A stretch of DNA of 64,000 nt, from contig NZ_CP022961.1 in assembly GCF_002285795.1 (NCBI RefSeq), positions 6,600,501-6,664,500 on the forward strand. Direction: 5' to 3'. Source of the stretch: Plantactinospora sp. KBS50 (GTDB lineage: Bacteria > Actinomycetota > Actinomycetes > Mycobacteriales > Micromonosporaceae). A model generated the notes under the pieces. The model was not told the DNA's origin, made no database searches, and saw only the letters and a program-made list of their open reading frames with translations. Both the position numbers and the translations under genes were made by a program. Each line of letters opens with the position of its first letter. The first letter of the stretch is position 1. Shown here one piece after another: positions 17,724 to 26,450 of this stretch.

Positions 17724-18224
17724 TCAGACCCGGAACCGCAACCCGTGCAGATCCAGCTCGGCCGCCTCGTCGGCCGGCCGCCCGGCCAGGTCGAGGGTGA
17801 GCTGTACGGCGGAGAGCACGTCGTACCCGGCGCCGTGCAGGCAGCGCAACGCGTCGACGTTGCGGGCGTCCGGTGTCACCGTGAGCCGGCGCATCCCCCG
17901 CCGGCGTGCCTGGTCGGCGACGTGCGCCAGCAGGTCGCGGCCGACTCCGGCGCCGCGCAGCGGCTCGGCCACCACGACCGGCTCGACCCGCCCGGCACGG
18001 CCGTCCAGGATCAGACCGACGAAGCCCACCACCCCGTGATCCGGATGGTCGGCGACCCACACCCCGGACAGGTCCAGCCGGGTCAGGTACTCCTCGAAGT
18101 CACCCGGATCCGGACCGCTGCCACCGGGATAGAGCGACCGGCGCCGGTCCACCAGCTCGGACCAGAGCCGGCGGCCTGCACCATGATCGGCGGGACGGTA
18201 CGGCCGGACAGTGGTGGTGGTCAT
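17724..18224 (-). CDS. GNAT-family N-acetyltransferase
   Basis: Acetyl-CoA-dependent acyltransferase, 166 aa. Motif A is VVVAEPLRGAGVGRDLLAHVADQARRRG with the R/QxxGxG/A-type loop (RGAGVG) for pyrophosphate binding, and motif B is NVDALRCLHGAGYDV. The N-terminal VRPYRPADHGAGRRLWSEL is a standard GNAT opening. Substrate unknown. Stand-alone gene divergent from the fructosamine-kinase-like gene. Confidence 0.85.
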   Translation of the reverse strand: MTTTTVRPYRPADHGAGRRLWSELVDRRRSLYPGGSGPDPGDFEEYLTRLDLSGVWVADHPDHGVVGFVGLILDGRAGRVEPVVVAEPLRGAGVGRDLLAHVADQARRRGMRRLTVTPDARNVDALRCLHGAGYDVLSAVQLTLDLAGRPADEAAELDLHGLRFRV

Positions 18225-18322
18225 GGTTCATCCTTACCCCGGGACGGCCCGCCGGCCAGCCACCCGGCCGGTTGGCCCCCGGTGTGTCACCAATACCCCG
18301 CCCGCGGCGATACGGTGCCCGG

Positions 18323-19213
18323 ATGGATCTGGCCTACCTGCGGGCGCACCCGGGGCAGCTTCCCACCTTCCTCACCCACCAGCGGATCCGCGAGACACCG
18401 GTGTCCGGCGGGGACATCTGTACGGCGTCCCGGCTCACCCTGGACGACGGCACCTCCATCTTCGCGAAGACCTGGCCGGAGTCGGCGGCCACGCCCGTAC
18501 CGGAGGGCTTCTTCGCGGCCGAGGCGGCGGGGCTGCGTTGGCTGGCCGAACCGGCGGCGGTGCCGATACCGGAGGTGCTGGCGTCGCTGGACGGGATGCT
18601 CGCCTTGGAGTGGGTCGAGCCCGGGACCGCCACGGGCGCCGCCGCGGAGCGGTTCGGCCGGGACCTGGCCGCGCTGCACCGGGCCGGCGCGCCGGCCTTC
18701 GGCGCGGACTGGCCGGGGTACGTCGGCGCGTTGCCGCAGGACAACACCCCGTCGGACGGGCCGTGGGCGGAGTGGTTCGGGCGCACCCGGCTGGCGCCGT
18801 ACCTGCGCCGGTCGGTGGAGAACGGCGCGCTCGGCGCCGGCGACGCCGGCATCGTGGAGCGGGTGATCGGCCGGCTCGACGGGTACGGCGGTGCCGAGCC
18901 GCCCGCCCGGGTGCACGGTGACCTGTGGCCGGGCAACGTGCTGTGGTCCGCGCACGGCCGGGCGTACCTGGTGGACCCGGCCGCGCACGGCGGTCACCGG
19001 GAGACCGACCTGGCCCAGCTCGCGCTCTTCGGCGGCAGCCCGTTCCTGGACCGTACGCTGGCCGCCTACCAGGAGGTGTGGCCGCTGGCCGACGGCTGGC
19101 GGCACCGCGTACCGGTGCACCAGCTCCACCTCATGCTGGTGCACACCGCGCTGTTCGGCGCGGCCTACCGGGAGTCGGTGCTGGCGGTCGCCCGCGCGGC
19201 TTTGTCGGTGTGA
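18323..19213 (+). CDS. fructosamine kinase-family protein
   Basis: Kinase of the APH/fructosamine-3-kinase fold, 296 aa. The nucleotide-binding lysine is in FAKTWPE, the catalytic loop is ARVHGDLWPGNVLW, and the metal-binding DPA segment is YLVDPAAHGGHRETDLAQL. All are intact. It would phosphorylate ketoamine (glycated) groups for deglycation. ATG 18323. It is followed within 20 bp by moaA on the same strand but is functionally unrelated. Confidence 0.85.
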   Translation: MDLAYLRAHPGQLPTFLTHQRIRETPVSGGDICTASRLTLDDGTSIFAKTWPESAATPVPEGFFAAEAAGLRWLAEPAAVPIPEVLASLDGMLALEWVEPGTATGAAAERFGRDLAALHRAGAPAFGADWPGYVGALPQDNTPSDGPWAEWFGRTRLAPYLRRSVENGALGAGDAGIVERVIGRLDGYGGAEPPARVHGDLWPGNVLWSAHGRAYLVDPAAHGGHRETDLAQLALFGGSPFLDRTLAAYQEVWPLADGWRHRVPVHQLHLMLVHTALFGAAYRESVLAVARAALSV

Positions 19214-19230
19214 CGCGCTACGGTCGACCC

Positions 19231-20295
19231 GTGAGCGTCCCGGACCGTCCAGCCGCCGATCCGCCGCGCGCGGCCGCGCCCGGCGCCGGCCCGCTCGTGG
19301 ACCGCTACGGCCGGGTCGCCACCGATCTGCGGGTGTCGCTGACCGACCGGTGCAACCTGCGCTGCACGTACTGCATGCCCGCCGAGGGCCTGCCCTGGCT
19401 GCCCCGGGCCGACGTGCTCACCGACGACGAGGTGTTCCGGCTGGTCCGGATCGCCGTGCAGCGTCTCGGCGTGACCGAGGTGCGGTTCACCGGCGGCGAG
19501 CCGCTGATCCGGCCGGGCCTGGTGGAGATCGTGCGCCGGGCCGGCGAGCTGCGGCCCCGGCCGGCGCTGTCGCTGACCACCAACGGGCTCGGTCTGGACC
19601 GGCTGGCCCGGCCGCTGCGGGAGGCCGGCCTGGATCGGGTGAACGTCTCGCTCGACACGGTCGATCCGGACCGCTACACGGCGCTGACCCGGCGGAACCG
19701 GCTGCCCGACGTGCTGGCCGGGCTCGCCGCGGCGACCGGGGCCGGACTGCGCCCCGTGAAGATCAACTCCGTGCTGATGCGCGGGGTGAACGAGGACGAG
19801 GCGCCGCGGCTGCTGCACTTCGCCCTCCAGCACGGCTACCAGCTGCGGTTCATCGAGCAGATGCCGCTGGACGCGCAGCACGGTTGGGATCGGCGGACCA
19901 TGGTGACGGCCGGGGAGATCCTGACCGCCCTGCGCGCCGCGGTGACGCTGCGGCCGGATCCCGTCGACCGGGGCGGCGCCCCGGCCGAAACCTGGCTGGT
20001 CGACGGGTACGTCGACGCGGCCGGCCGGCCGGCCCGGGTGGGGGTGATCGGCAGCGTCACCCGGCCGTTCTGCGGCGACTGCGACCGCACCCGGCTCACC
20101 GCGGACGGGCAGGTCCGCAACTGCCTCTTCGCCACCGAGGAGTCGGACCTGCGGGCCGCGCTGCGCGGCGGCGCCGACGACGCCGAGTTGGCCGACCGGT
20201 GGCGGGCGGCGATGCTGGCCAAGCGGGCCGGCCACGGCATCGACGACCCGAGTTTCCTTCAGCCGGTCCGGCCGATGTCGGCGATCGGCGGCTGA
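19231..20295 (+). CDS. moaA: GTP 3',8-cyclase MoaA
   Basis: Radical SAM enzyme for the first step of molybdopterin synthesis, 354 aa. The N-terminal CNLRCTYC (Cys41, 45, 48) binds the SAM 4Fe-4S cluster; the C-terminal cluster is in FCGDCDRTRLTADGQVRNC. The protein ends IGG, the double-glycine tail required by MoaA. GTG 19231 gives VSVPDRP. moaD follows after 4 bp, so the two form an operon. Its MoaC partner is encoded 13 kb away. Confidence 0.96.
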   Translation: MSVPDRPAADPPRAAAPGAGPLVDRYGRVATDLRVSLTDRCNLRCTYCMPAEGLPWLPRADVLTDDEVFRLVRIAVQRLGVTEVRFTGGEPLIRPGLVEIVRRAGELRPRPALSLTTNGLGLDRLARPLREAGLDRVNVSLDTVDPDRYTALTRRNRLPDVLAGLAAATGAGLRPVKINSVLMRGVNEDEAPRLLHFALQHGYQLRFIEQMPLDAQHGWDRRTMVTAGEILTALRAAVTLRPDPVDRGGAPAETWLVDGYVDAAGRPARVGVIGSVTRPFCGDCDRTRLTADGQVRNCLFATEESDLRAALRGGADDAELADRWRAAMLAKRAGHGIDDPSFLQPVRPMSAIGG

Positions 20296-20299
20296 CCGC

Positions 20300-20545
20300 G
20301 TGTCGATCACCGTGCGCTACTTCGCCGGCGCCCGCGCGGCCGCCGGCCGCGCCGAGGAGGCCCTGCCGGCGGTCGGTTGCCTGGACGACCTGGTGGCCGA
20401 GCTGCGCGACCGGCACGGCGAAACGCTCGGCGCCGTCCTGGCCGTGTCCAGCTTCCTGGTCGACGGCCTGGCCTGGCACGACCGCCGGAACCCGATCCCC
20501 TCCGGGGCAACCGTCGACGTTCTGCCACCGTTCGCCGGCGGCTGA
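20300..20545 (+). CDS. moaD: MoaD/ThiS-family sulfur carrier
   Basis: Ubiquitin-like small subunit of molybdopterin synthase, 81 aa, starting at GTG 20300. ITVRYFAGARAAAG is the MoaD opening and the chain ends VLPPFAGG, the Gly-Gly tail that is adenylated and thiocarboxylated. It lies directly after moaA, and its catalytic partner MoaE is encoded at 30832. Confidence 0.93.
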   Translation: MSITVRYFAGARAAAGRAEEALPAVGCLDDLVAELRDRHGETLGAVLAVSSFLVDGLAWHDRRNPIPSGATVDVLPPFAGG

Positions 20546-20551
20546 GCGACG

Positions 20552-21943
20552 ATGGCCGTCGTGTTCGCTCTGCTGGTCGTCCTGCTGGTGGCGGGGTCGA
20601 TCCACGGGTACCTCTGGCTACGCCTGGTCCACGACACCACCACGTCGGTGCGGTTGCGGTGGATCGGCGCAGCCGCCGCGGTGCTGCTCTGCCTGCTGAT
20701 CCCGGCCACCGTGGCCGGCAGCAACGCCGGCCTGTACTGGTTGGCCTGGCCGGGCTACCTGTGGCTGGCGCTGATGTTCTACCTCATGCTGGTCCTGCTG
20801 GCGCTCGAACTTCCCGCCCTTCTCGCCCGGCTGGCGCTGCGCCGCGCGGCCCGCCGGAAGGCGGGCGACCAGGCGTCGGCTCAGGTCGCGCCGGCGCAGC
20901 GGGCGCCGTCGGCGGTCGGTCCGGGGCGGCCCGCCGGGCCCGGCTCGGCTACACCGGCCGCGCTCGGGCCGCCCGGGCCGCTCGGGCCGCCCGGATCGCT
21001 CGGGCCGCCGGCCGCGGCAGCGGGCGAAGCGCCGGACCCGACCGACCCGGACCACCCGGCGCGGCGCGGCCAGCCCGACCCGGCGGACGCCGGCACCGAC
21101 CACGACCCGCGCCGCCGGTTGCTGCTGGCCCGCAGCGCCGCCATCGTGGCCGGCCTCGCCGCCGCCGGAATCACCGGATACGGGGTACGCGTGGCGACCG
21201 GGCCGCCGCGGCTGGACCGGGTGCGGATCGGCCTGGCCAGACTGCCCCGCCGGATGGACGGCCTGCGCATCGCCACGGTGTCCGACATCCACCTCGGGCC
21301 GCTGGCCGGCCGCGCGCACGCGGAGCGGATCGTCGCCCTGATCAACCAGGTGGACGCCGATCTGGTGGCCGTGGTCGGTGACCTGGTGGACGGCTCGGTC
21401 GCCGAACTCGGCCCGGCCGCCGAACCGCTCCGGGGGATCCGCTCCCGGTACGGCGGCTACTTCGTCACCGGCAATCACGAGTACTACGCCGGGGTGTCCG
21501 AGTGGGTCGCCGAGGTGGACCGGCTCGGCCTGCGGGTGCTCCAGAACGCCCGGCAGGAGATCGTCACCCCGGGCGGCGTGCTGGACCTGGCCGGGGTCAA
21601 CGACGTGTCCGCCCGGGGCACCGGCGTGGCGGCCGGGCCGGACTTCGACGCGGCGCTCGGCGGGCGGGACCCGTCCCGACCGGTGGTGCTGCTCGCGCAC
21701 CAGCCCGTCGCGGTGCACGAGGCGGCGCGCCGCGGCGTGGACCTGCAACTGTCCGGTCACACCCACGGCGGCCAGGTGTGGCCGTTCGACTACGTCGTCC
21801 GGCTGCAACAACCGGTCGTCTCCGGGCACGCCACCGTCGACGGAACCCAGCTGTACGTCACCAACGGCGCCGGATTCTGGGGTCCGCCCGTCCGGGTCGG
21901 CGCCCCGCCGCAGGTGACCCTCGTGGAGTTGCGGAGCACATAG
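20552..21943 (+). CDS. membrane-anchored calcineurin-like phosphoesterase (YkuE type)
   Basis: Metallophosphoesterase of 463 aa. Three or four N-terminal membrane segments (about 1-20, 38-60, 66-90) precede a Gly/Pro-rich linker (about 110-185) and a further hydrophobic segment (LARSAAIVAGLAAAGITGYG). The catalytic domain has VSDIHLGPL, VAVVGDLVDG, FVTGNHEYYAG, LLAHQP and LSGHTHGGQVWPF, the full set of metal ligands. Such proteins act on phosphodiesters or lipid head groups outside the membrane. It starts 6 bp after moaD and is probably co-transcribed. Confidence 0.88.
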   Translation: MAVVFALLVVLLVAGSIHGYLWLRLVHDTTTSVRLRWIGAAAAVLLCLLIPATVAGSNAGLYWLAWPGYLWLALMFYLMLVLLALELPALLARLALRRAARRKAGDQASAQVAPAQRAPSAVGPGRPAGPGSATPAALGPPGPLGPPGSLGPPAAAAGEAPDPTDPDHPARRGQPDPADAGTDHDPRRRLLLARSAAIVAGLAAAGITGYGVRVATGPPRLDRVRIGLARLPRRMDGLRIATVSDIHLGPLAGRAHAERIVALINQVDADLVAVVGDLVDGSVAELGPAAEPLRGIRSRYGGYFVTGNHEYYAGVSEWVAEVDRLGLRVLQNARQEIVTPGGVLDLAGVNDVSARGTGVAAGPDFDAALGGRDPSRPVVLLAHQPVAVHEAARRGVDLQLSGHTHGGQVWPFDYVVRLQQPVVSGHATVDGTQLYVTNGAGFWGPPVRVGAPPQVTLVELRST

Positions 21944-21989
21944 CGCAGCTCACCCCGCCGCGTGGCGAAACACGCCGGTGGATCGGCCC

Positions 21990-24900
21990 ATGACAGGATG
22001 CGGCGTGCTTCCGTTTCCAGCCGCCGCCGAAAGTGGCGCTTCCGTAGGCACCCCGTACGTCGCCGACCTGCACATCCACTCGCGATACTCCCGCGCGTGC
22101 AGCCGCGATCTCTCGCTGCCCACCCTCGGCTGGTGGGCCCGGCGCAAGGGGATCACGCTGCTCGGCACCGGTGACTTCACCCACCCGGCCTGGCTGGCCC
22201 ACCTGCGCGACAGCCTGGTGCCGGCCGAACCGGGCCTGTACCGGTTGGACCCGGAGACCGAGCGGGACATCGCCCGCCGGCTGCCGCCCCGGCTGGCCGG
22301 CACCACCGGGGACACCGCCGTGCGGTTCATGTTGAGCGTCGAGATCTCCACCATCTACAAGCGGGACGACCGGACCCGCAAGGTGCACCACCTGATCTAC
22401 CTGCCGGACCTGGACGCCGTCGAGCGCTTCAACACGGCACTCGGCCGGATCGGCAACCTGGCCTCGGACGGCCGGCCCATCCTCGGGCTCGACTCGCGGG
22501 ACCTGCTGGAGATCACCCTCACCGCCAGCCCGGACGGCTTTCTCGTGCCGGCGCACATCTGGACGCCGTGGTTCTCGGCGCTGGGCTCCAAGTCGGGCTT
22601 CGACGCCATCGCGGACTGCTACGCCGACCTGGCCGAGCACATCTTCGCGGTGGAGACCGGGCTCTCCTCCGACCCGGCGATGAACTGGCGGGTGTCCGGC
22701 CTGGACCGCTACCGGCTGGTGTCCAACTCGGATGCCCACTCGCCGCCCGCGCTGGCCCGGGAGGCGACCGTGCTGGACACCGGGCTGGACTACTTCGCGC
22801 TCCGGGAGGCGCTGCGCACCGGCACCGGGCTGCACTCGACCATCGAGTTCTTTCCGGAGGAGGGCAAGTACCACGCCGACGGGCACCGGGCGTGCGGGGT
22901 GAACTGGCCGCCGGAGCGGACCCGGCAGGCCGGCGGCCGCTGCCCGGAGTGCGGCAGGCCGCTCACCGTCGGGGTGCTCAGCCGGGTCGAGGACCTGGCC
23001 GACCGGCCCGAGGGCTACCGCCCGCAGGGCGCGCCCGCGGTCACCCACCTGGTGCCGCTGGCCGAGATCCTCGGCGAGATCGAGGGCGTGGGCGCGAAGT
23101 CGAAGACGGTGGCCGGCCAGCTCAACACGCTGGTCGCGGCGCTCGGTCCGGAGTTGGAGATCCTCACCCGGGCGCCGCTGGAGGACGTCCGGACCGCCGG
23201 CGGGCAGCGGCTGGCCGAGGCCATCGCGCGGCTGCGCCGCGGCCAGGTGCACCGGGTGCCGGGCTACGACGGCGAGTACGGGGTGATCCGGCTGTTCGCC
23301 CCGGGCGAGTTGGGCGGCGGCGCCGGTGGTCAGCCGGACGCGCTGTTCGACGTACCGGAGATCCCGCCGGCACCGGCGCGGCGCGAGCGGCCCGCGGCGG
23401 TGCCCGCGCAGCGCCGCCGTCCCCGGCCGGCGCCCGCCGCCGCGGCCGCACCACCCCCGCCGATCGCGCCGCCCCCGTCACCGCACGAACCGTTCGAGCC
23501 GATGCTCGCCGGAATGGAGGAGGTGGGCACCGGCCTGCTCGACCGGCTGGACGCCATGCAGCGGGTGGCCGCCTCGGCCCCCGGCGGGCCGATGCTGATC
23601 GTGGCCGGCCCCGGCACCGGCAAGACCCGGACGCTCACCCACCGCATCGCGTACCTCTGTGCGGAGTTGAACGTCTTTCCGGAACGATGCCTGGCGATCA
23701 CCTTCACCCGCCGGGCCGCGGAGGAGCTGCGGGCCCGGCTGGACGGCCTGCTCGGCCCGGTCGCCGAGGACGTCACGGTGGCCACCTTCCACTCGCTCGG
23801 GCTGCGGATTCTGCGCGAGAACGCCGCCGCCGCCGGGCTGCCGGCGGGGTTCCGGATCGCCGACGACGCGGAGCGGGTCGAGCTGCGCGCCGAGGCCGGC
23901 GAGGATCCGGCGGCGTACGTGAAGCTGCTGCGCGCCCGGGACCTGGTCGATCTCGACGAGCTGGTCGAGCTGCCGGTCCGGCTGCTCGCGGACGATCCGG
24001 AGCTGGTCCGGCAGTACCGGCGGCGCTGGTCGTGGGTCTTCGTGGACGAGTACCAGGACGTCGACGCCACCCAGTACGAGCTGCTGCGGCTGCTCAGCCC
24101 CGCCGACGGCAACCTCTGCGCGATCGGCGATCCCGATCAGGCGATCTACTCGTTCCGGGGCGCCGACGTCGGCTACTTCCTGCGGTTCTCGCAGGACTTC
24201 ACCGACGCCCGGCTGGTCCGGCTGACCCGCAACTACCGGTCCTCGGCGCCGATCCTGGCCGCCGCCGTGCAGGCCATCGCGCCGACGTCGCTGGTCCGCG
24301 GGCGGCGGCTGGACCCGGCCCGGCTCGATCCGGAGGCGCCGCTGGTCGGCCGGTATCCCGCGGCGTCCGTCGCGGACGAGGCCGATTTCGTGGTACGCAC
24401 CATCGACGAGCTGGTGGGCGGCCTCTCGCACCGGTCCCTGGACTCGGGCCGGGTGGACGGGCGCATCGGCCACCCCGGATCCGTCTCGTTCGCCGACATC
24501 GCCGTGCTGTACCGGACCGACGCCCAGGCCGCGCCCGTGATCGACGCGCTGCACCGGGCCGGCGTACCGGTGCAGAAGCGCTCGCACAACCGGCTGCGCA
24601 ACCGGGCCGGGGTGGCGGCCATCGCCGCCGAGTTGCGGAACGACGGCGGGCCGGGCGGTGCGCTGGTGGACCGGCTGCGACACGCCGGCCGGGTGCTCGC
24701 CGAACGGTTCGCCACGCCGATGCTCGACGCGGCGGGTGGCACCGGGCCGGAGGACATCTGGTCGGCGGTCGAGTTGTTGACGCCGCTCGCCGTGCGCTGC
24801 GGCGACGACCTGCCGGCCCTGCTCACGGCGCTGGCCACCGGCGCCGAGGTGGACGCCCTGGACCCGCGGGCCGAGGCCGTCACGCTGCTCACCCTGCACG

Positions 24901-25208
24901 CGGCGAAGGGCCTGGAGTTCCCGGTGGTGTTCCTGGTCGGCTGCGAGGACGGGCTGCTGCCGCTGCGGCTGCCCGGCTCCACGCCGGGCGAGGACGAGGT
25001 GGCCGAGGAGCGCCGGCTGTTCTTCGTGGGGATGACGAGGGCGCAGGACCGGCTCTACCTGAGTTCGGTGCGCCGGCGCACGCGGCACGGTCGGGAACGG
25101 GAGTGCGAGCCCACGCCGTTCCTGGCGGCCATCGATCCCGGCCTGTTCGAGCGGTTCGGCTCGGAACAGCCACGCCGACCCCGGGACCGGCAGCTCCGCC
25201 TGCTGTGA
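21990..25208 (+). CDS. EndoQ-like PHP nuclease fused to UvrD-family helicase
   Basis: Fusion of about 1072 aa. Residues about 20-430 form a PHP-type nuclease like archaeal endonuclease Q: metal motif DLHIHSRYSRACSRD, GTGDFTHPAW, LVPAHIWTPW, SNSDAHSP, and a four-cysteine zinc site (CGVNWP ... CPECGRP). EndoQ nicks 5' of deaminated bases. After a Pro/Ala linker (about 450-505) comes a superfamily 1 helicase: Walker A AGPGTGKTRTLTHR, DEYQD box, GDPDQAIYSFRGAD, TLHAAKGLEF and VGMTRAQDRLYL. Nicking and unwinding in one chain suggests repair of deamination damage. The start is uncertain: GTG 21978 or ATG 21990. Confidence 0.9.
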   Translation: MTGCGVLPFPAAAESGASVGTPYVADLHIHSRYSRACSRDLSLPTLGWWARRKGITLLGTGDFTHPAWLAHLRDSLVPAEPGLYRLDPETERDIARRLPPRLAGTTGDTAVRFMLSVEISTIYKRDDRTRKVHHLIYLPDLDAVERFNTALGRIGNLASDGRPILGLDSRDLLEITLTASPDGFLVPAHIWTPWFSALGSKSGFDAIADCYADLAEHIFAVETGLSSDPAMNWRVSGLDRYRLVSNSDAHSPPALAREATVLDTGLDYFALREALRTGTGLHSTIEFFPEEGKYHADGHRACGVNWPPERTRQAGGRCPECGRPLTVGVLSRVEDLADRPEGYRPQGAPAVTHLVPLAEILGEIEGVGAKSKTVAGQLNTLVAALGPELEILTRAPLEDVRTAGGQRLAEAIARLRRGQVHRVPGYDGEYGVIRLFAPGELGGGAGGQPDALFDVPEIPPAPARRERPAAVPAQRRRPRPAPAAAAAPPPPIAPPPSPHEPFEPMLAGMEEVGTGLLDRLDAMQRVAASAPGGPMLIVAGPGTGKTRTLTHRIAYLCAELNVFPERCLAITFTRRAAEELRARLDGLLGPVAEDVTVATFHSLGLRILRENAAAAGLPAGFRIADDAERVELRAEAGEDPAAYVKLLRARDLVDLDELVELPVRLLADDPELVRQYRRRWSWVFVDEYQDVDATQYELLRLLSPADGNLCAIGDPDQAIYSFRGADVGYFLRFSQDFTDARLVRLTRNYRSSAPILAAAVQAIAPTSLVRGRRLDPARLDPEAPLVGRYPAASVADEADFVVRTIDELVGGLSHRSLDSGRVDGRIGHPGSVSFADIAVLYRTDAQAAPVIDALHRAGVPVQKRSHNRLRNRAGVAAIAAELRNDGGPGGALVDRLRHAGRVLAERFATPMLDAAGGTGPEDIWSAVELLTPLAVRCGDDLPALLTALATGAEVDALDPRAEAVTLLTLHAAKGLEFPVVFLVGCEDGLLPLRLPGSTPGEDEVAEERRLFFVGMTRAQDRLYLSSVRRRTRHGRERECEPTPFLAAIDPGLFERFGSEQPRRPRDRQLRLL

Positions 25209-25431
25209 CACCGGCCCGCTCGCCCTCGGCACCGCATCTGACCAGGGCGTTCGGCCGGCGGCGACGGTGTGTGACCGCGCCGCTCGCCGGCCCGGGGCGG
25301 TACCTGCGGTAACGCGCCGGCCGCGCTACGGTGACCAGGCGGTGACCGGGCTACGGTGACCCGGGTGCCGGTGGTCATCGGGCCGGCGCCGCAGTTTGAC
25401 GGTTCTGACCCGACTTCCGCAGGAGCGTGTC

Positions 25432-26304
25432 ATGTCCAACTACGGACCGCCGGGCGGCCCGGAACCGTGGCCGGGTCGGCGACCGGGCGACCCGGAGCCG
25501 GCCCCGGAGCACCGCGCCGCGCCGGACGGCGGCTACGAACCGGGGCGTGCGGGCAGGCCGGACGGCGGCGCCGACTTCCGGATCCCGCCCTGGTCGGCCG
25601 ACTCGGGCGGGTACCCGTCGGCGGGGTCGGGGGGCGAGCCGTACCAGGGCGGCTACCGTCCCGGATACGGCCAGGATTCCGGCTACGGGCAGAACCCGGG
25701 TTACGGCCAGGGCTCCGGGTACGGCCAGAACTCGGGCTATGGCCAGGGCTCCGGGTACGGCCCGGCCCAGGGGTACGGCACCACCCAGCGGTACGACCCG
25801 GGCCAGGCGACGGGGTTGCCGCAGTGGTCGCGCAACAGCCCGGAGCCGGAACCGCCGCGCCGCCGGCTCGCCGTGGTCGTCCTGCTGTCGGTGCTGGTGC
25901 TGCTGGTCGTGGGCGGCGCGGGCGCCGCGTACTACCTGCGCAACCGGGACGGCGGGGACACCCTGCCGACCGCCGGAACGGTCACCGGGACGCCGGAGCC
26001 GACCGGGTCCGCCGGGCCGGACGCCCAGGACGGCACGCCCGCCCCGGAATCCTCGTCGGACGCGCGGTTCGTCGAGGTCGGCCAGTGTGTCCGCAACGAC
26101 GGCGAGGCCGGCGACAAGCCGCGGTTGACCATCACCGACTGCGCGCCGCAGACCTACGAGGTGCTGCGCCGGGTGGACGGCGCCACCACCGGCAAGAGCG
26201 ACGCGCTGGCGAAGTGCGCGAAGGTCGAGGGCTACACCGACTGGTACTTCTTCGACAGCGAACTCGACACGCTGGACTTCGTGCTCTGCCTCAAGCAGCG
26301 CTGA
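25432..26304 (+). CDS. LppU-like membrane protein with Gly-Tyr-Gln repeats
   Basis: Single-pass protein of 290 aa; ATG 25432 has AGGAG upstream. The cytoplasmic N-terminus (1-140) is disordered with six to seven GYGQ-type repeats (about residues 78-115). One hydrophobic helix (LAVVVLLSVLVLLVVGGAGAAYYL, about 146-170) is followed by a Thr/Pro linker and an extracellular domain of about 80 residues with three cysteines (VGQCVRND, ITDCAP, ALAKCAKV) and a terminal VLCLKQR. This last domain resembles the LppU/SCO3897 type. Function unknown. The 220 bp upstream hold no other gene. Confidence 0.75.
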   Translation: MSNYGPPGGPEPWPGRRPGDPEPAPEHRAAPDGGYEPGRAGRPDGGADFRIPPWSADSGGYPSAGSGGEPYQGGYRPGYGQDSGYGQNPGYGQGSGYGQNSGYGQGSGYGPAQGYGTTQRYDPGQATGLPQWSRNSPEPEPPRRRLAVVVLLSVLVLLVVGGAGAAYYLRNRDGGDTLPTAGTVTGTPEPTGSAGPDAQDGTPAPESSSDARFVEVGQCVRNDGEAGDKPRLTITDCAPQTYEVLRRVDGATTGKSDALAKCAKVEGYTDWYFFDSELDTLDFVLCLKQR

Positions 26305-26314
26305 CCACGACGAT

Positions 26315-26376
26315 CGTCGACAGAAAACTAGGGTTGTCTAGCCGATCGGCTAGACAACCCTAGTTTTCTGTCGACG
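26315..26376. terminator. perfect 62-nt palindrome
   Basis: Uninterrupted 31+31 inverted repeat centred on GCCGAT|CGGC, with arm CGTCGACAGAAAACTAGGG. It is unusually AT-rich for the window. It starts 10 bp after the LppU-like gene stop and most likely terminates it. A perfect loop-less palindrome of this size could also be a recombination or cruciform site. Confidence 0.65.
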
Positions 26377-26450
26377 GCCGGGCGCGACACGCCATCGGCT
26401 CCTCTACGGCAATCTACCGTTCCCGCTAGAACCCCCGATACGGTACGACA

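Noticed and set aside
26315-26376. Terminal inverted repeats of an insertion sequence
   Set aside because: The two arms are adjacent with no transposase gene between or near them.
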